From assembly GCA_029783825.1 (NCBI GenBank), contig JAREIK010000343.1, forward strand, positions 4,339,294-4,403,293: DNA of 64,000 nt, in the 5' to 3' direction. Both the position numbers and the translations under genes were made by a program. This document shows, piece after piece, positions 36,104 through 48,249 of the stretch; position 1 is the stretch's first letter, and every line of letters begins with the position of its first letter. This stretch comes from Sapria himalayana. Its lineage: Eukaryota; Streptophyta; Magnoliopsida; Malpighiales; Rafflesiaceae. Under the pieces are notes generated by a model. The model ran no database searches. It was not told where the DNA came from and saw only the letters and a program-made list of their open reading frames with translations.

Positions 36104-36280
36104 ATATTTTTGGACAAAATTACTATTTTGAGCAACACTCCTGATCTAGAAGCTCAAACTGAACTAACATGGAACCACCCTAGCTCAAGGCATGGAACAT
36201 GTAGAGACTTACATGGCTGCTAGCTAGACAAAAGTATTTCTTTGGCACAACACATTCTCTTCACTAGCCAAGGTTAAGGG

Positions 36281-36511
36281 TGTTATAAAATAAAACTAAA
36301 TCCGCAATAATTTGAAAGACAAAATTCAAAGCTAAAGTAATAAATTACATCATGAAATAAAATCAATTAAAAGAAAATGAATTATTAGAAATACTTGGGA
36401 ATAAATCTCAGAGGAATAGGAAAATTACTTTTATAGGAAAAAATTTGGAAATCCTTAAAGAGATTTTTGATGTGGGCAAGGTGATTTTCACCTAACCCCA
36501 ATAAAATAACA
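36281..36511 (-). repeat. 3' LTR of the copia element at 36.3-40.8 kb
   Basis: 231 bp with TG..CA ends, closely alike the LTR at 40584-40816. The shared block CTTTTATAGGAAAAAATTTG is identical in both. Confidence 0.9.
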
Positions 36512-36789
36512 TTCTTCCACTTGAAAATTACTTTCTTTACTGGTCAATACTTGCTTTCATTCTTGTTAAGCCACATGAATTTCTACACTATTCAAACTTA
36601 TTATTGCTGATTGGTTTGGTCAAAATATCCGCTATGTTTTTTTTTGTATGAATCTTTTGCATATCCACACTTCCTTCTTCTACTTTCTCTTGTACAAAAT
36701 AATATTGTACCCAGATGTATTTTGTCTTTGAGTGAAATACTGGATTTCTTATTAAGTGTAGAGCACTTTAACTATCACAAAATAAAGTA

Positions 36790-39700
36790 ACCTTATTTTA
36801 TTTGTATCCAAGCTCTTCCAATAGTATTTGTAACCAGATTGTCTCTTTATTGACTTGTGTAGCTGCAACATATTCTGTTCTGTCATAAAAGTAGATACAA
36901 TAGGCTGTAATTTTAAAACATAACTTATAGCTCCTCCAACAAGAGTAAAAACATAACATGTTGTAAACTTTGCTATTATCAATATTTCCAGCATAGTCTA
37001 CATCAACATAACCTCTAACAATAAGATCTGAACTTTCATAGCATATTATAGCATCTGAGATTCCTTTCAGATATCTGAAAATCTTCTTCATAGTACTCCA
37101 ATGTTCTAAGCCAAGATTTGCTATGAATTGACTAACCACTTCCACTACTTGTATAATTTTTTGTCTTGTACAAATTATTAAAAACATTAAACTTTCCATT
37201 GCTGATGCATATGGTACTCGAGACATCTTCTTCCTCTCTTCTTCCGAGCTAGGACACAAGCTTGAAGATAATTTGAAATTAATAGGAAGATGGGTAGAAA
37301 TTGGCTTACTATCTTGTACGTTGAAATGTTGCAAGATCTTGTTAAAATAATTTTGTTGAGAAAGCCAAATCTTCTTATTATTCTATCTCGGTAAATCTAC
37401 ATTCCTATAATCTTGTTTGCTAGTCCTAACTCCTTCATATCAAATGATGAAATCATTTTCTTCAAGCTTTTTATAGTATGTAAAATGGTTTGAACTGAGT
37501 CTTTTATACCAAAGGCTCATGATGAATAAATCAAATCTCTTATACCAATACCTCAGTGCTTGTTTCAGACCGTATAGAAATTTGTTTAACTTACAAACAA
37601 AGTTCTCTTTACAAATTTCAACAAATCCTTCTGGCTGGAACATATAAAATTTCTCTTCAATTTCTCCATGAAGAAAAGTAATTTTAACATCTAATTGCTC
37701 AAAATACAAATCAAGTGTAGCATATAGAGTCATTACTACTCTAATTGTAGTGTGACAAACCACCAGAGAAAAAATTTCTTTGAAGTTAATACCTTCTTTC
37801 TGAGCATATCCCTTTATCACCAATATTCTTGCACGATACTGTTCTACTTGATCATTGCTATTCCACTTTATCTTGTAAACTCATTTATTGCCAATAACTT
37901 TTCTTTCAATAGGTAATGGTACTAGCTTCCAAGTCTTGTTCTTGTGTAGAGCTTTGATTTCTTTCATCATTGATGTCATCCACAGAGATGCATCTGAACT
38001 ATCTGAAGCTTCTTGAAATATTGAAAGTTCTCCATCTTCTGTTAGGAGACACTATGTAATGTTGATCTCCGTAATATACTCTGAGTGCCAAGCTGGCGGT
38101 CTTTTATTACGAGTTGGCCGACTAACTTCTTGAGCCTCAGACTCGATTTGTTCTTGTGCTTCATGCTCTAGTTCTTTCTTCATTAATTTTGGAACATATT
38201 GTATCTGATCATTTTCTACATGCACGGTGGTAGTTTCTGAAACTTCTTTTAATGTGCTATAATCTTCAATTCTTTTTTTAAATATTTTATCTCTGTTGAT
38301 AATTACCTTGTGGTCAGTGAGCTCCCATGGGCGATACCCCTTCCCTCTTTCAGCACACCCTAAGAATATGTATTTTCTGGATTTTGGATTAAACTTTGTT
38401 ATTTCTTGGGTGTTGTACATCACATATGTAGGACATACAACATAATGTAAAGTAGAGTAATCTACTGGCTTACCCGTCTACATCTCCATAGGTGTCTTCA
38501 AATCAATCAATATTGATGATGATCAATTTATCACATAACATACAGTTTTTAAAGCTTCTGCCCAAAAGGAATTGGGTAGTCTTGTAGTCCTAAATATTAC
38601 TCTCATTCTTTCTACAAGAGTTTTGTTCTATCATTCTGCTACTCTATTTTTTTGTGGCATGTATGTGACTACGAACTATCGTTTGATACCTTCTTGCTTA
38701 CAAAAAATAAGAAATTCACCAACTGTATACTCACTTTCATTATTTGTCCGCAAACACTTAATTCTTTTCCCAGATTCAAGTTTCACCCATACTTTGAAGT
38801 CTTTAAAAGTTAAAAGCACATTTGACTTTTTCTTGATTGGATAAACCCAACATCTTCTTGAATAATTATCAATGAAAGATACAAAATATTTTGCTTTTCC
38901 ATAAAATATTTCAGGTGATTCCCATACATCAGAATATATCAAGTCTAGAGTATTTTTATTTCTTACATTTGATTTTTTAAATGCTAATCTATCCTGCTTA
39001 CTAGTAAGACAATGCTCACAAAAAAGATAAATTTACCATTTTGAGCATCGAAAGTAACTTTTTATTAGAGAGAATCTTCAAACCTTGTTTTGACATATGG
39101 TATAGTTTGAGATGTCATATCATCATTGATTCTTCTTCTTTAGTAATTGATGCAACACATGCATTTGCTTCCTGTACTATTTCTCATTTAAGCATGAATA
39201 TATTTGTATTGATCTTTTCTCCATTCATTACCACAAGTGAACCTCTCACAATCTTTATCATCTCATTTTTAATAAGAGTTTTGCATCCAATACAATATAA
39301 TTGTCCCAAAGACAATAGAATTTTCTTCAAGTCAATCACATGTCGTACCTCTTGAATGGTACAAATTATACCATCAAATATTTTAATTTTGTTATTATCC
39401 ATACCAATAATTTTCAAAGTATAATCATCACCCATGTGCACCGACCCACCTGAGATTAGTTCATATTTGTGAAACTAATCTTTCCGAGATGTCATATATG
39501 CCACGATGCTCCCGAGTCTAGCAACCATACATCACTAAACTATTTTCTACTTTCAACCATTGATGTTACCTTATTGTATAAAATATTGCTTTCATCATTG
39601 ATGCTTGCATTATTCACTTGAGTCTTAGATAACTCATCATCCATATTTCTTTTCTTAAACCAACAATCTCTTTTTAAGTATCCTTTCTTACCATAGTTAT

Positions 39701-40384
39701 AAAATTTAATATTTTTCTTACTTCTAGATTTTGATCATCCATAATTCTGACTCTCACTGGGGTCTCACTCCATTGATCTCTCTCTTATCATCATCCAAGC
39801 ATCTATTTGTTGTGTATTTACATATCTATCCTTTTTATTTTTTCGTCTATTTTTTTTTCTAAGATGGCAAAAGCAATATTATTAAAAAATAACTTATCAG
39901 TCAATGTATCATTCGTTAAATTGATGATGAATTAATCATACGAATCAGGTAAACTCTGAAGTAAAATTTCAGCACGTTCAACTTCTATTTTATGCCCCAA
40001 CATAGTAAGTTGCGAAATAAAGTATTGAGAGTATTGATATGATTAGTTACCATAACAGATTTCATCATTTGTAAAGTGTTAAGTCTTCTTTTTAAGATCT
40101 TGTTGTGAAGTGACTTTGTCTTGTACAACAATGTGAGAGTATCTCAAATTTCTTTTGTCATATTCTTTTCTGCCAAACTCAACAATACTCCATCAGCAAG
40201 TGCCAAATGCAGGTCAGCTACTGCATTACTATCCATCTCATTTCACTTGTCTTCAGGAATTTCGGTGAGCCTTTTTCCAATTGCATCTAAGCAATTATCC
40301 TTCCTAAAAATTGTCTTAATTTTTATTTTCCACCATGAAAAATTACTTCCATTGAAATTTTCTATTTCAAATTTTGCCATCATG
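36790..40384 (-). pseudogene. copia gag-pol polyprotein, broken
   Basis: From 40384 down: gag opens MMAKFEIENFNGSNFSWWKI with a TGA for Trp after PEDK. A degenerate zinc knuckle lies near 39690 (NYGKKGYLKRDCW, first Cys lost), and the protease motif WLLDSGAS near 39520. The pre-integrase domain (39184-39441) and the integrase core (38676-38942, FIDNYSRRCWVYPIKKKS, LRTNNESEY) follow, then RT (37440-37823, LDVKITFLHGEIEEKFYM and LNKFLYGLKQA) and RNase H (36798-37334, YVDVDYAGNIDNS). Between EENDFII and SFDMKELG near 37440 about 30 codons are missing, including YVDD, and the frame shifts. Confidence 0.9.
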
Positions 40385-40583
40385 TTTTACTTTTACAGTC
40401 AACAATAACCTAGAATAATAATAACTATTTGTGTTATTACACTAAAAAAGTTTCCAGGTAAGTGGAGGGGCACAATTACCCTCTTAAAAACCACAAATCT
40501 TGAGGCTCTTATCGGCCTTTTAACGGAATTGTTCTAAAATGCATTAACTACAAAAGTTACTAACTAACCTTCTTTAACACCAC

Positions 40584-40816
40584 TGTTATAAAATAAAACT
40601 AAACCCACGATAATTTGAAAGATAGAAAATTCAAAGCTAAAGCAATAAATTACATCATGAAATAAAATACAATCAAAAAAAATGTGAAATTAGAAATATA
40701 TGGAAATGAATCTCAAAGGAATATGAAAACTACTTTTATAGGAAAAAATTTGGAAATCCCCAAAGAGACTTTCGATGTGTGAAAGGTAATTTTCACCTAA
40801 CCTTAATAAAATAACA
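40584..40816 (-). repeat. 5' LTR of the copia element at 36.3-40.8 kb
   Basis: 233 bp, TG..CA ends, followed on the minus strand by the primer-binding region. The flanking AAGGG is at 40817-40821. Confidence 0.9.
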
Positions 40817-40821
40817 AAGGG

Positions 40822-41269
40822 CAAGGCATGGCACTAGCTAGTTGGACCATGTCAAATAGGATCGGTTTGTGACAGGGGGCTAAGGGACTAATTTTGGGTA
40901 GTTAGGGACAAGGCTAGGCCACAAGGGTGGGACATATCACCAAAATTCGTGCCTACCAGCTAACCTTGACTAGTTAGTATCTGGCTTGCCATAGGCTTTG
41001 GTAGTTGTGTTGTATAGCCACAACCCACAATGAATGTGTTGTATAGTCACTAACCCACAAGGCGCAACCCATAGTGGTTGAATAAGATTCAAAAATAAAA
41101 TAATATTAAATACACTTGTTTTCTTTGAAAATTTTAAAAATATAAAAAATATACTTATAATGAATGTGAAATAAAAAAAATACAATAACAATTAATTTTT
41201 AAAAATTTACATTTCTTTTAGTTGGTCCTTGACCATGATCACTAACTATCTATAGTTTTGATATTGACT
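40822..41269. other. GC-richer patch downstream of the copia element
   Basis: 40822-41080 holds CAAGGCATGGCAC, CCACAAGG and CACAACCCACAA words like the MITE interiors, without terminal repeats that I can define. CACAACCCACAATG/CACTAACCCACAAGG near 41025-41060 is a short tandem. No gene. Confidence 0.35.
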
Positions 41270-42670
41270 ATCTAAAATTTTAGATTTTATGTGTAATTAA
41301 TCTATTAATACTTAAAGAGATACTAATATATCATCTAAATGCTTTAGGCATGTCAATGCTTCTAAAGAATAAAACATATGATGTTGAATTTATAATTATT
41401 CATAATAATAGAAAAGTAAAATTTGATGTTATAGTAGATAGCACAGGGGATGATAGATCACATACCATTTTAGATATTATGAGATAGTTAGATTTCTATA
41501 ATTTTCATTAATTTATTATATCATATTTTTTTAAAATCAAATGGGGACAAATACAAATAGTAGGCAATATCAAAAGATTTTGATAGCTCACACTTATTTG
41601 ACTGACCACATTATTAGTTACCCTTAGTTAATTAAATGAAAAACTTCATATATCTCCAAATATAGTTTCAATCATAGTATCGTAGACTCACTATCACAAT
41701 AATATTTTTTTTATAATATTTATATATGTTTTGTATATATTTATAAATCCTATCTTCTAGTTATTGTATTGGTTTATGCAGATATATATATAAATTTTAT
41801 ATTTGTTACAAACTCTTCTATCTTAACTCTATAATTCATATATACAGCTAAGCAATAAAGTGGTGGAATTGTTGACTACAACTTTAAATATATTTTTTGA
41901 ATATCAATAATTATGTTACTAAAATATAAATATTCTTTAAATTATTTAAATATATTATGATTATTGTATATATTCTTTAAATTATGTTAAAAAATTTAAA
42001 AATATAAAATAAAATTTCAACTTCATAATCATATGTACTTATTATGATATCATCAATGTTATTATTTATTAATTGGATATAATATATTGGTAGTAATATA
42101 TGAATCCAACATTAGATATGATGAATTTCAATTATATTGAACATTAAGTTATAATTTTTTATTTCTAGGTTTATTGATTTATATAAACTATTATCTTTTT
42201 GTAGTTTACTAGACAAAATAATAAATTTTATAGAATTCATATCTTCTAATGAGTGAGAAATGAGAAATTAGTTTTAAGTCAATTTATACAACTAAGATTA
42301 TAATGTAACACATACATCTAATATAAAATATCTTAATTAAGATATTATTTCTAATAGTTATTATTAATACATTTATTATGGAATACTTATTTGTCGTATT
42401 TTAAAATGTGATATTAAATATTTTATTTTAAATTTTATATCCTCTAAAAAAGGCCATTAAAAACTCGCATCCATGGTAGAGTCATCATCATGATTCAATA
42501 TATGATGGAGCCCTGATATTTTTTTAGTTAGTTACTGATTAGAATCAATATAGTGAATAATAACACATGCAAAAGATATGTTATTCTAGATAGTTCATAT
42601 TTTTGACATCATTGACACAATTATATGATATTTGTTCTACATGTCGATCTATGAATCATACAATATGAAG
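41270..42670 (+). repeat. Dispersed non-coding repeat R1, copy D
   Basis: It follows copies B and C block by block: GATAGCACAGGGGATGATAG near 41438 against the AGACTAGAGGAGTC block near 6280, CTTATTTGACTGACCACA near 41593, and a GCAATAAAGTGGTGGAA block near 41849. Its right end (AATAATACACATGC.. near 42560) matches the region around the MITE insertion site of copy C. No coding. Confidence 0.5.
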
Positions 42671-43639
42671 ATTTTAACAAAGTTTCATCAACTATACTTT
42701 TTTGGCATCTTCCATAAATTTAAGTGAAACAACCATGTTAGTAATCAATCTAACCTTTCATTCTCTTAGAAACTCATTGTTGTGAGTGAATATGGTCGTC
42801 AATGAACTGGAATAGATGCAAACACAATGATGCTATGATTAAACTATGTTTACCTAGGATTTAATCTATCATATTTTTAGCATTATTCAACATGTGTCTT
42901 TAGGTGTTTAATCTTCATTTATTATGCAACTATATATTTTGTACAGTATATACATTATATAGAATTTTCTTCACCTTTTCTAATATTTTATTTTTAAGTA
43001 TATTAAAGTACATCCATATTATAGATATATGACTAATAAACTTATGTTTTTTTTTGGTACATGGGGAGATATAAACCTAGGAGACAAACTAGTTTCAGAC
43101 ATTTTGGTAGGGGTGCTCACATTGGTGGTGCCGATCATATAAACTTCCTTTATGTAGGAAGTTTGTTATCTTTCATGCATGTTATATTGATGGCTTTTTT
43201 TAAGGTTAGAATCTTAAATATTTAGATACCTTCAGAAATGTTCATTTTTTGGCCATCCATAAATATTTCCACAAGATCTCTTTGCTTCTAACCTTGAACC
43301 CACTAGTTTCTTGCCAAACTTTTTGAATTCTTGATGGTAATCATGCAATATTAGAGTATCATTTAAATGACTTCATCAAAATCCTTGCACTACAAAGGCC
43401 TCGAATGAACATAGAGTTCATCTTCAAATTTTGATCATGAGAGAACATGTCTCTCTTCTTGGAATATCTTACAAATTCATTAATACCACTATTGGGTCTC
43501 TCTTTCCAAGTGATAGGAAGCTAAAAAAACTTGTTGAGCATTGAGAATATTCTAGTACAAAAACAATTAGTTCTCTTGCAAATTGTAAAAATTATAGATT
43601 TCTTTACTACTAAATTCTTCATCTTTATTCAAGGCTTTT
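42671..43639. other. Unassigned, probably LINE 5' debris
   Basis: No clear domain. Short open runs on the plus strand lead into the LINE reverse transcriptase below and may be its upstream part. Confidence 0.35.
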
Positions 43640-45090
43640 GATATGATAAAAGTGAGTATTTTTTTTTGGAAAAAACATAATTATTGCACATAAATTTTCT
43701 TTTTATTTTGTTGAGAAACTATATGAATGTATTCATACCACCAATTTATTCATCTCAATTAAAGGATTTCATCATGGCTTCTTCAAAGGAAATAGTGTAT
43801 TAGAGCATGGTGACCCCCTATCATCCTATTTGTTTGTCATATGTATGGAGTACCTTTTTTTCTTGTTAAGCAAAACTACTAGTCACTTGAAATCTTCTTT
43901 TCACCTTGGTGTCATAAATTCTAGATATTATGTCTTATGTATTGACTCCTTAGTTTTTTCCAAGGGTAATCTAGCTTTTGTTCAAATGATGTTAAAAGTT
44001 ATTAAAGATTTTTTTTTAGCTTCTAGATCACATGCTATCCCTTGAAAATCAAACATCTTATTTTAAGGGTTTTTTTTTTAGAAATTTGGGATGATGTCCT
44101 TGATAAATTTAGAATCACGGTAGGGAGCATACCATTCACTTTCCTAGGTGCCCCACTATCTTCAAGCATGCTTATAATATCTCACTTCTTTTCCCTATTA
44201 AAAAAATTTTGTCAAGCATTCAATCTTTGGCATTGGAATAATGCTATATTATTCAGGAAGGCTTGAACTTCTTTATATTAGTATACAAGGAATAAAGGGT
44301 TAATAGTTTTTCATATTTATGATTCTGGGTTCTATTGTCAATTCAATTAAAGATTTATGTCAAAAAATTTGATAGTTTGCTCCCTCTTTGGGTAGATACC
44401 AATCCAAAGTTAGTTAGTTAAATGTTTGTATACCAATTTCTAATGACGGGCTTGACTCACTACTACTAAATAACATCCTATTTACATTCCAATTTTGGAT
44501 TAAAGTGGTTTGGAATAAATTTTGCATTTTAAAGCATTTCATTAATCTTTTGTTGGTTATTTTGAAAATTTAAGAATTAAATCTCACTTATTTTCTAAAC
44601 CAGATAATTCTATGTAAATTCTATGAACATTTAAGAACTAAATCCACAAAACAAATTTTTTTAAGCGTGATTGTATCCACAATAAATGTGAAGAAATGAC
44701 ATACTAGATGATCATACTCAGAAAAATATCCACCTTATCAAGCGTTGTCAAAAATATGTGTAAAGAATATGTTGAAAAATCTCCAATAAACTTCTAAAGG
44801 AAAATGGCCTTTGAAGCTACATCACATATAATTTTGGTTAAAAGGAATAATTATTTGCATGAAAAGAAATTAAAGCTGATTAAATCTATTATCTGAGAGA
44901 TCAAAGTTGAGATTTTTAATATTTTTTATTCTTATAAAATATATGCTGGTGATTTACTTCAAAGATAACTATAGAAATTGATAATATTTTGTTGATTATG
45001 TATTGTGACATTTTAAGTATGCATTCAAACAAAAACCTTGCTAAAAATTATCATGATTTGGAGGCTCATGATTTATGTAATGTGATTCTA
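43640..45090 (+). pseudogene. LINE reverse transcriptase and 3' end, decayed
   Basis: In broken plus frames: LFKAFDMIK near 43623, HGFFKGNSVLEHGDPLSSYLFVICMEYL near 43770-43860 (the non-LTR RT motif QGDPLSPYLF), then LCIDSLVFSKGNLAFVQ near 43945, where active elements have LxFADDxxIFSKG, so the FADD catalytic pair is lost. FTFLGAPLSSS near 44130 matches YLGVPL. WIKVVWNKFCILKHF near 44500 is the zf-RVT start (VWxxxIPKHSFILW). The 3' part (44460-45090) is shared with 52900-53520. No poly-A tail or target duplication was identified. Confidence 0.8.
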
Positions 45091-45699
45091 TGAGAGTGTC
45101 AAAACTCATAGTTAATTGACTCAATCATAAAATTTAGTTGAATAAAACTTTGTTGTCTAACATAACTTCACAAGTATATGGGTCATATAAGTAATAAAGT
45201 AATCAAAGATCCAGATATTTATCTTACATGGATTTTGTGACAGCTCAATCAATAAACAATAAACTAATAATTGTAATGATCGAATATATTTACTTGATCT
45301 TCAAAAATATACTTAGACTTTAGGGTTGACGTGTGTATTTGTACATGATGATGTTTTCAAATATTTTGGTCAATATCATATTTGATTATTAGATGAATAA
45401 TATATTATTATAAGAATGTCCATATGCACTATTAGCATACAATGTGGCTTTCAACCATTAGGTTGTCATTATCAAAAATAATTTTCTCATAGTTGTCTAT
45501 TTGATATTTTAACACCAAAGAAATATGTCAGTCCTTGAGAGAGTCAATCTATTCCTTTTAAATAATACATTAACTATTTTGATGATTATATCAATTATTT
45601 ACTTTTATTCTCCAATATCTAATTAACTAAATGGCTTGAGATAATTTGGTAGTAATTTCGCTTACATTTTCAACTTTGTGAGCAAAATACTAATTATAA
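45091..45699. other. AT-rich, nothing recognised
   Basis: No gene or clear repeat. Confidence 0.35.
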
Positions 45700-47400
45700 T
45701 TAGATATATATCTTCCATTAATCTCACCAATATATGTAATAAAAGTCGAGATGATTAGTAAAGATGATTTGTAAAGATGATTTGTAAAGATGTCACAACC
45801 ATATGAGTCTCCCCACTTTTACATATCCTGTGACATACCTTTCACCATCAATCATGGATAGCATACAACTCACATATTATGGTGAAACTTCTATATTGTA
45901 AATAATGAATTGGTTTTGAATATATTTATGATATTGGCTTTCCTAGTATCATACTCACAACTATTAACATACCTTAAATTTGAGTTTTTACAAATTGATT
46001 TATTCTACGTGTTATGATTAAAATGGTTATCACTTATTTCTAATCAATCTATGTAACTGTGTTTCATGACTTATCTATTACCATCCGTCACGACCAACAT
46101 GCATCAATCAATGTATATGTGAAAATCCTAATTTTTGGTTCTAAATTTCATGCATTCCAATCAATATCCAAATATCACAAACACAAACATAAACTTATAC
46201 AATTAAATATTCATCAGAGAACAATTACATTACTAACCATAGAATTTAATTTAGTTGGATATTAGGAATAAAATCATAAGATATATGTTAAAAGGTATCT
46301 CATGGATTCTAAGGTTCCTAAGGAATGTCCAAACTAATTTTTAAGCACAAAAGTCTAATTCTAATCAACGTTGATTTTAGTTCGCTTTGGATTTACCTTT
46401 AATTTAGAATGAATTTATGTTTTCTAGGAATCTTAGCATGCATGCAAATTTCCCTTTCTCTCTTTTTTTTTTCCTCTAAGTGTAGCTTGTATATTTTGAA
46501 GATTCATGTAATACTTTTAAGCTGGAAGTCATGCTACAAAATTGAATTCACGACTTTGATATCTCTATGGATTTCTTATGGAGCACAAAAGTTATAGAGT
46601 TGGGAATGGCTAAAATGGATGCTTATACTCTCTGTAACACAAAATTATAGTACTAAGAATGATCACGACTTTTGTGTTGACTTGTGAGAAAAATATTGTA
46701 GTACTGGAAAAGACCATGACTGAAATAATTTTTTTTTTGGAATACAAAGTTTTAGCATTATACTTAGTTTTGGCTTTGGTCTTTTATCTCTAGAGTACAA
46801 GGTCATGAATTTTATTTTAGTCATGACATTTAAAGAATATCATGACTATTTTGATAGAGTTATGGCAAAGAAAGGATGTCACAACTACTTAAAGCTAATA
46901 TGAAAAGTATACAATAGCTGTAACAAGATAATTCTCATAATCTTCTATCACTTCTCTCTCTTACAAGTATTTGTTCAACTTAGTCTATTAATTTCACCAA
47001 AATTTTCTACAATTTTTCTAATATTTTTCAAATCCTTTTAAAATAGGAATTTAGTAAAATATCTTTAATAAATATAAAAAAACATACAAACATGCCTATA
47101 TATACTCTCCACATGATACAAATTATTTGGTATTTCAAGTACCAATGAGTGAGCAAATCATTCCTTCATGCATCATAACAAATATTGTGCCCATTAAAAA
47201 AAGCTCCTCTAATACCAATTAAATATAATAAATTATTTTCTAGTTTTAAAAAATAAAGTATTATTTGGATTTTAAAAAATATTTCATTGAAAATTTTAGG
47301 TTACTTAAATAAGTAAAGTTACCAACAAGCTTTTCATGTACAAGAAGTGAGATAAGATAACTAACTCACCTCTGATTAACACATAAGTATTCTAGAAATA
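45700..47400 (+). repeat. Dispersed repeat R3, copy 1 (LTR-like)
   Basis: Shares ordered blocks with 61650-63430: CATGACTTATCTATTACCATC near 46065 against CATGACTTACCTATCATCATC near 61887; a TCCAAATA block followed by AAGCACAAA-type wording; and TACTAAGAATGAT near 46651 against the same phrase near 62762. Also AAAATATCTTTAAT near 47054 and 63365. It has no protein coding. Repeated GTCATGACT words suggest a gypsy-type LTR. It contains a 13-bp triplication (AAAGATGATTTGT) at about 45750-45790. Confidence 0.45.
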
Positions 47401-47677
47401 AGACATGAAACATCAAAACCAACATTAAATAATGAACCTACAAATGTAGTTGACCCGCCCATGAAACTACTTTTCTTGTGCTCGATCTTTTTAGGTCCAA
47501 ATGCTTCCCACATACTTGTGATTAGGTTTAATTTGACTTGTTATCATTTATGACTCATCACTTTTGTTTTTCTCTCTCTCTCTCTCATTAACTTCAACGC
47601 CCCTTGTATGAGTGATTCTACAAAGTCCATCTATGATATTTTTTTTGTCAATGATCACTATTCATATCAGTAAAGAT

Positions 47678-48009
47678 TGATATAAATAGAGTTCCTTGGT
47701 TCAGCAAGGATTAAAGAGGTAATTTTTAAGAAGAAGAAGAAGATATCCAAAAAGAATAAGAGAATCATGATAGAACTTCCAAAGATCAAAGACCATAGTA
47801 ATCAATGAAAAATGATATTCAATTATCGGAAATAAAAAAAATAGAGTTCATATATGAAGCACAATATTTGATAAAGTTAAAAACTACTTTTAATAATTTA
47901 CAATGCAACAGATGCGTTTATTAAATGAGAGTCATGAAGGGTATAAATGTAATTTCACCATGTGCTATAGTCCAATACAGCAAAGATAGACTGAAGCTCA
48001 ATATCAGCA
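47678..48009 (-). repeat. 3' LTR of the copia element at 47.7-52.6 kb
   Basis: 332 bp, TG..CA ends. Shares CAAGGATTA(A/T)AGA, AAGAATAAGAGAATC and ATATATGAAGCACAA with the other LTR. The inner end is CAATATCAGCA. Confidence 0.85.
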
Positions 48010-48249
48010 ATTTTCCTCATTTGATGTAATTGGTACGAGTCCAAGTATCTTTCGTTAGTATGCCAATTTTTCTTTAGGCAGAGGCTTGGTGAAAATGCCC
48101 ACCAATAGTTCTTCAGTTCTACAAAAGATTAGTTTAATCTCATTAGTCTCGATTGCATCTTTGATAAAATGATATAAAGACCTGTGTGTTTTTTTCAACT
48201 ATGCATTACAACATCACTTACTATGGATATAGTTGATTGATTGTCATAT

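Larger units (their letters stand above)
36281..40816 (-). mobile_element. Ty1/copia retrotransposon with LTRs and target duplication
   Basis: Bounded by LTRs at 36281-36511 and 40584-40816 (TGTTATAAAATAAAACTAAA..AATAAAATAACA) and flanked by a perfect 5-bp duplication AAGGG (36276-36280, 40817-40821). On the minus strand a decayed Met-type primer-binding site (TGGTGTTAAAGA) follows the 5' LTR at 40582, and a purine-rich AAGTGGAAGAA precedes the 3' LTR at about 36512-36522. The coding order is gag, protease, integrase, RT, RNase H. It cannot move by itself: several in-frame stops (Trp codons turned to TGA/TAG) and loss of the RT catalytic box. Confidence 0.95.
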
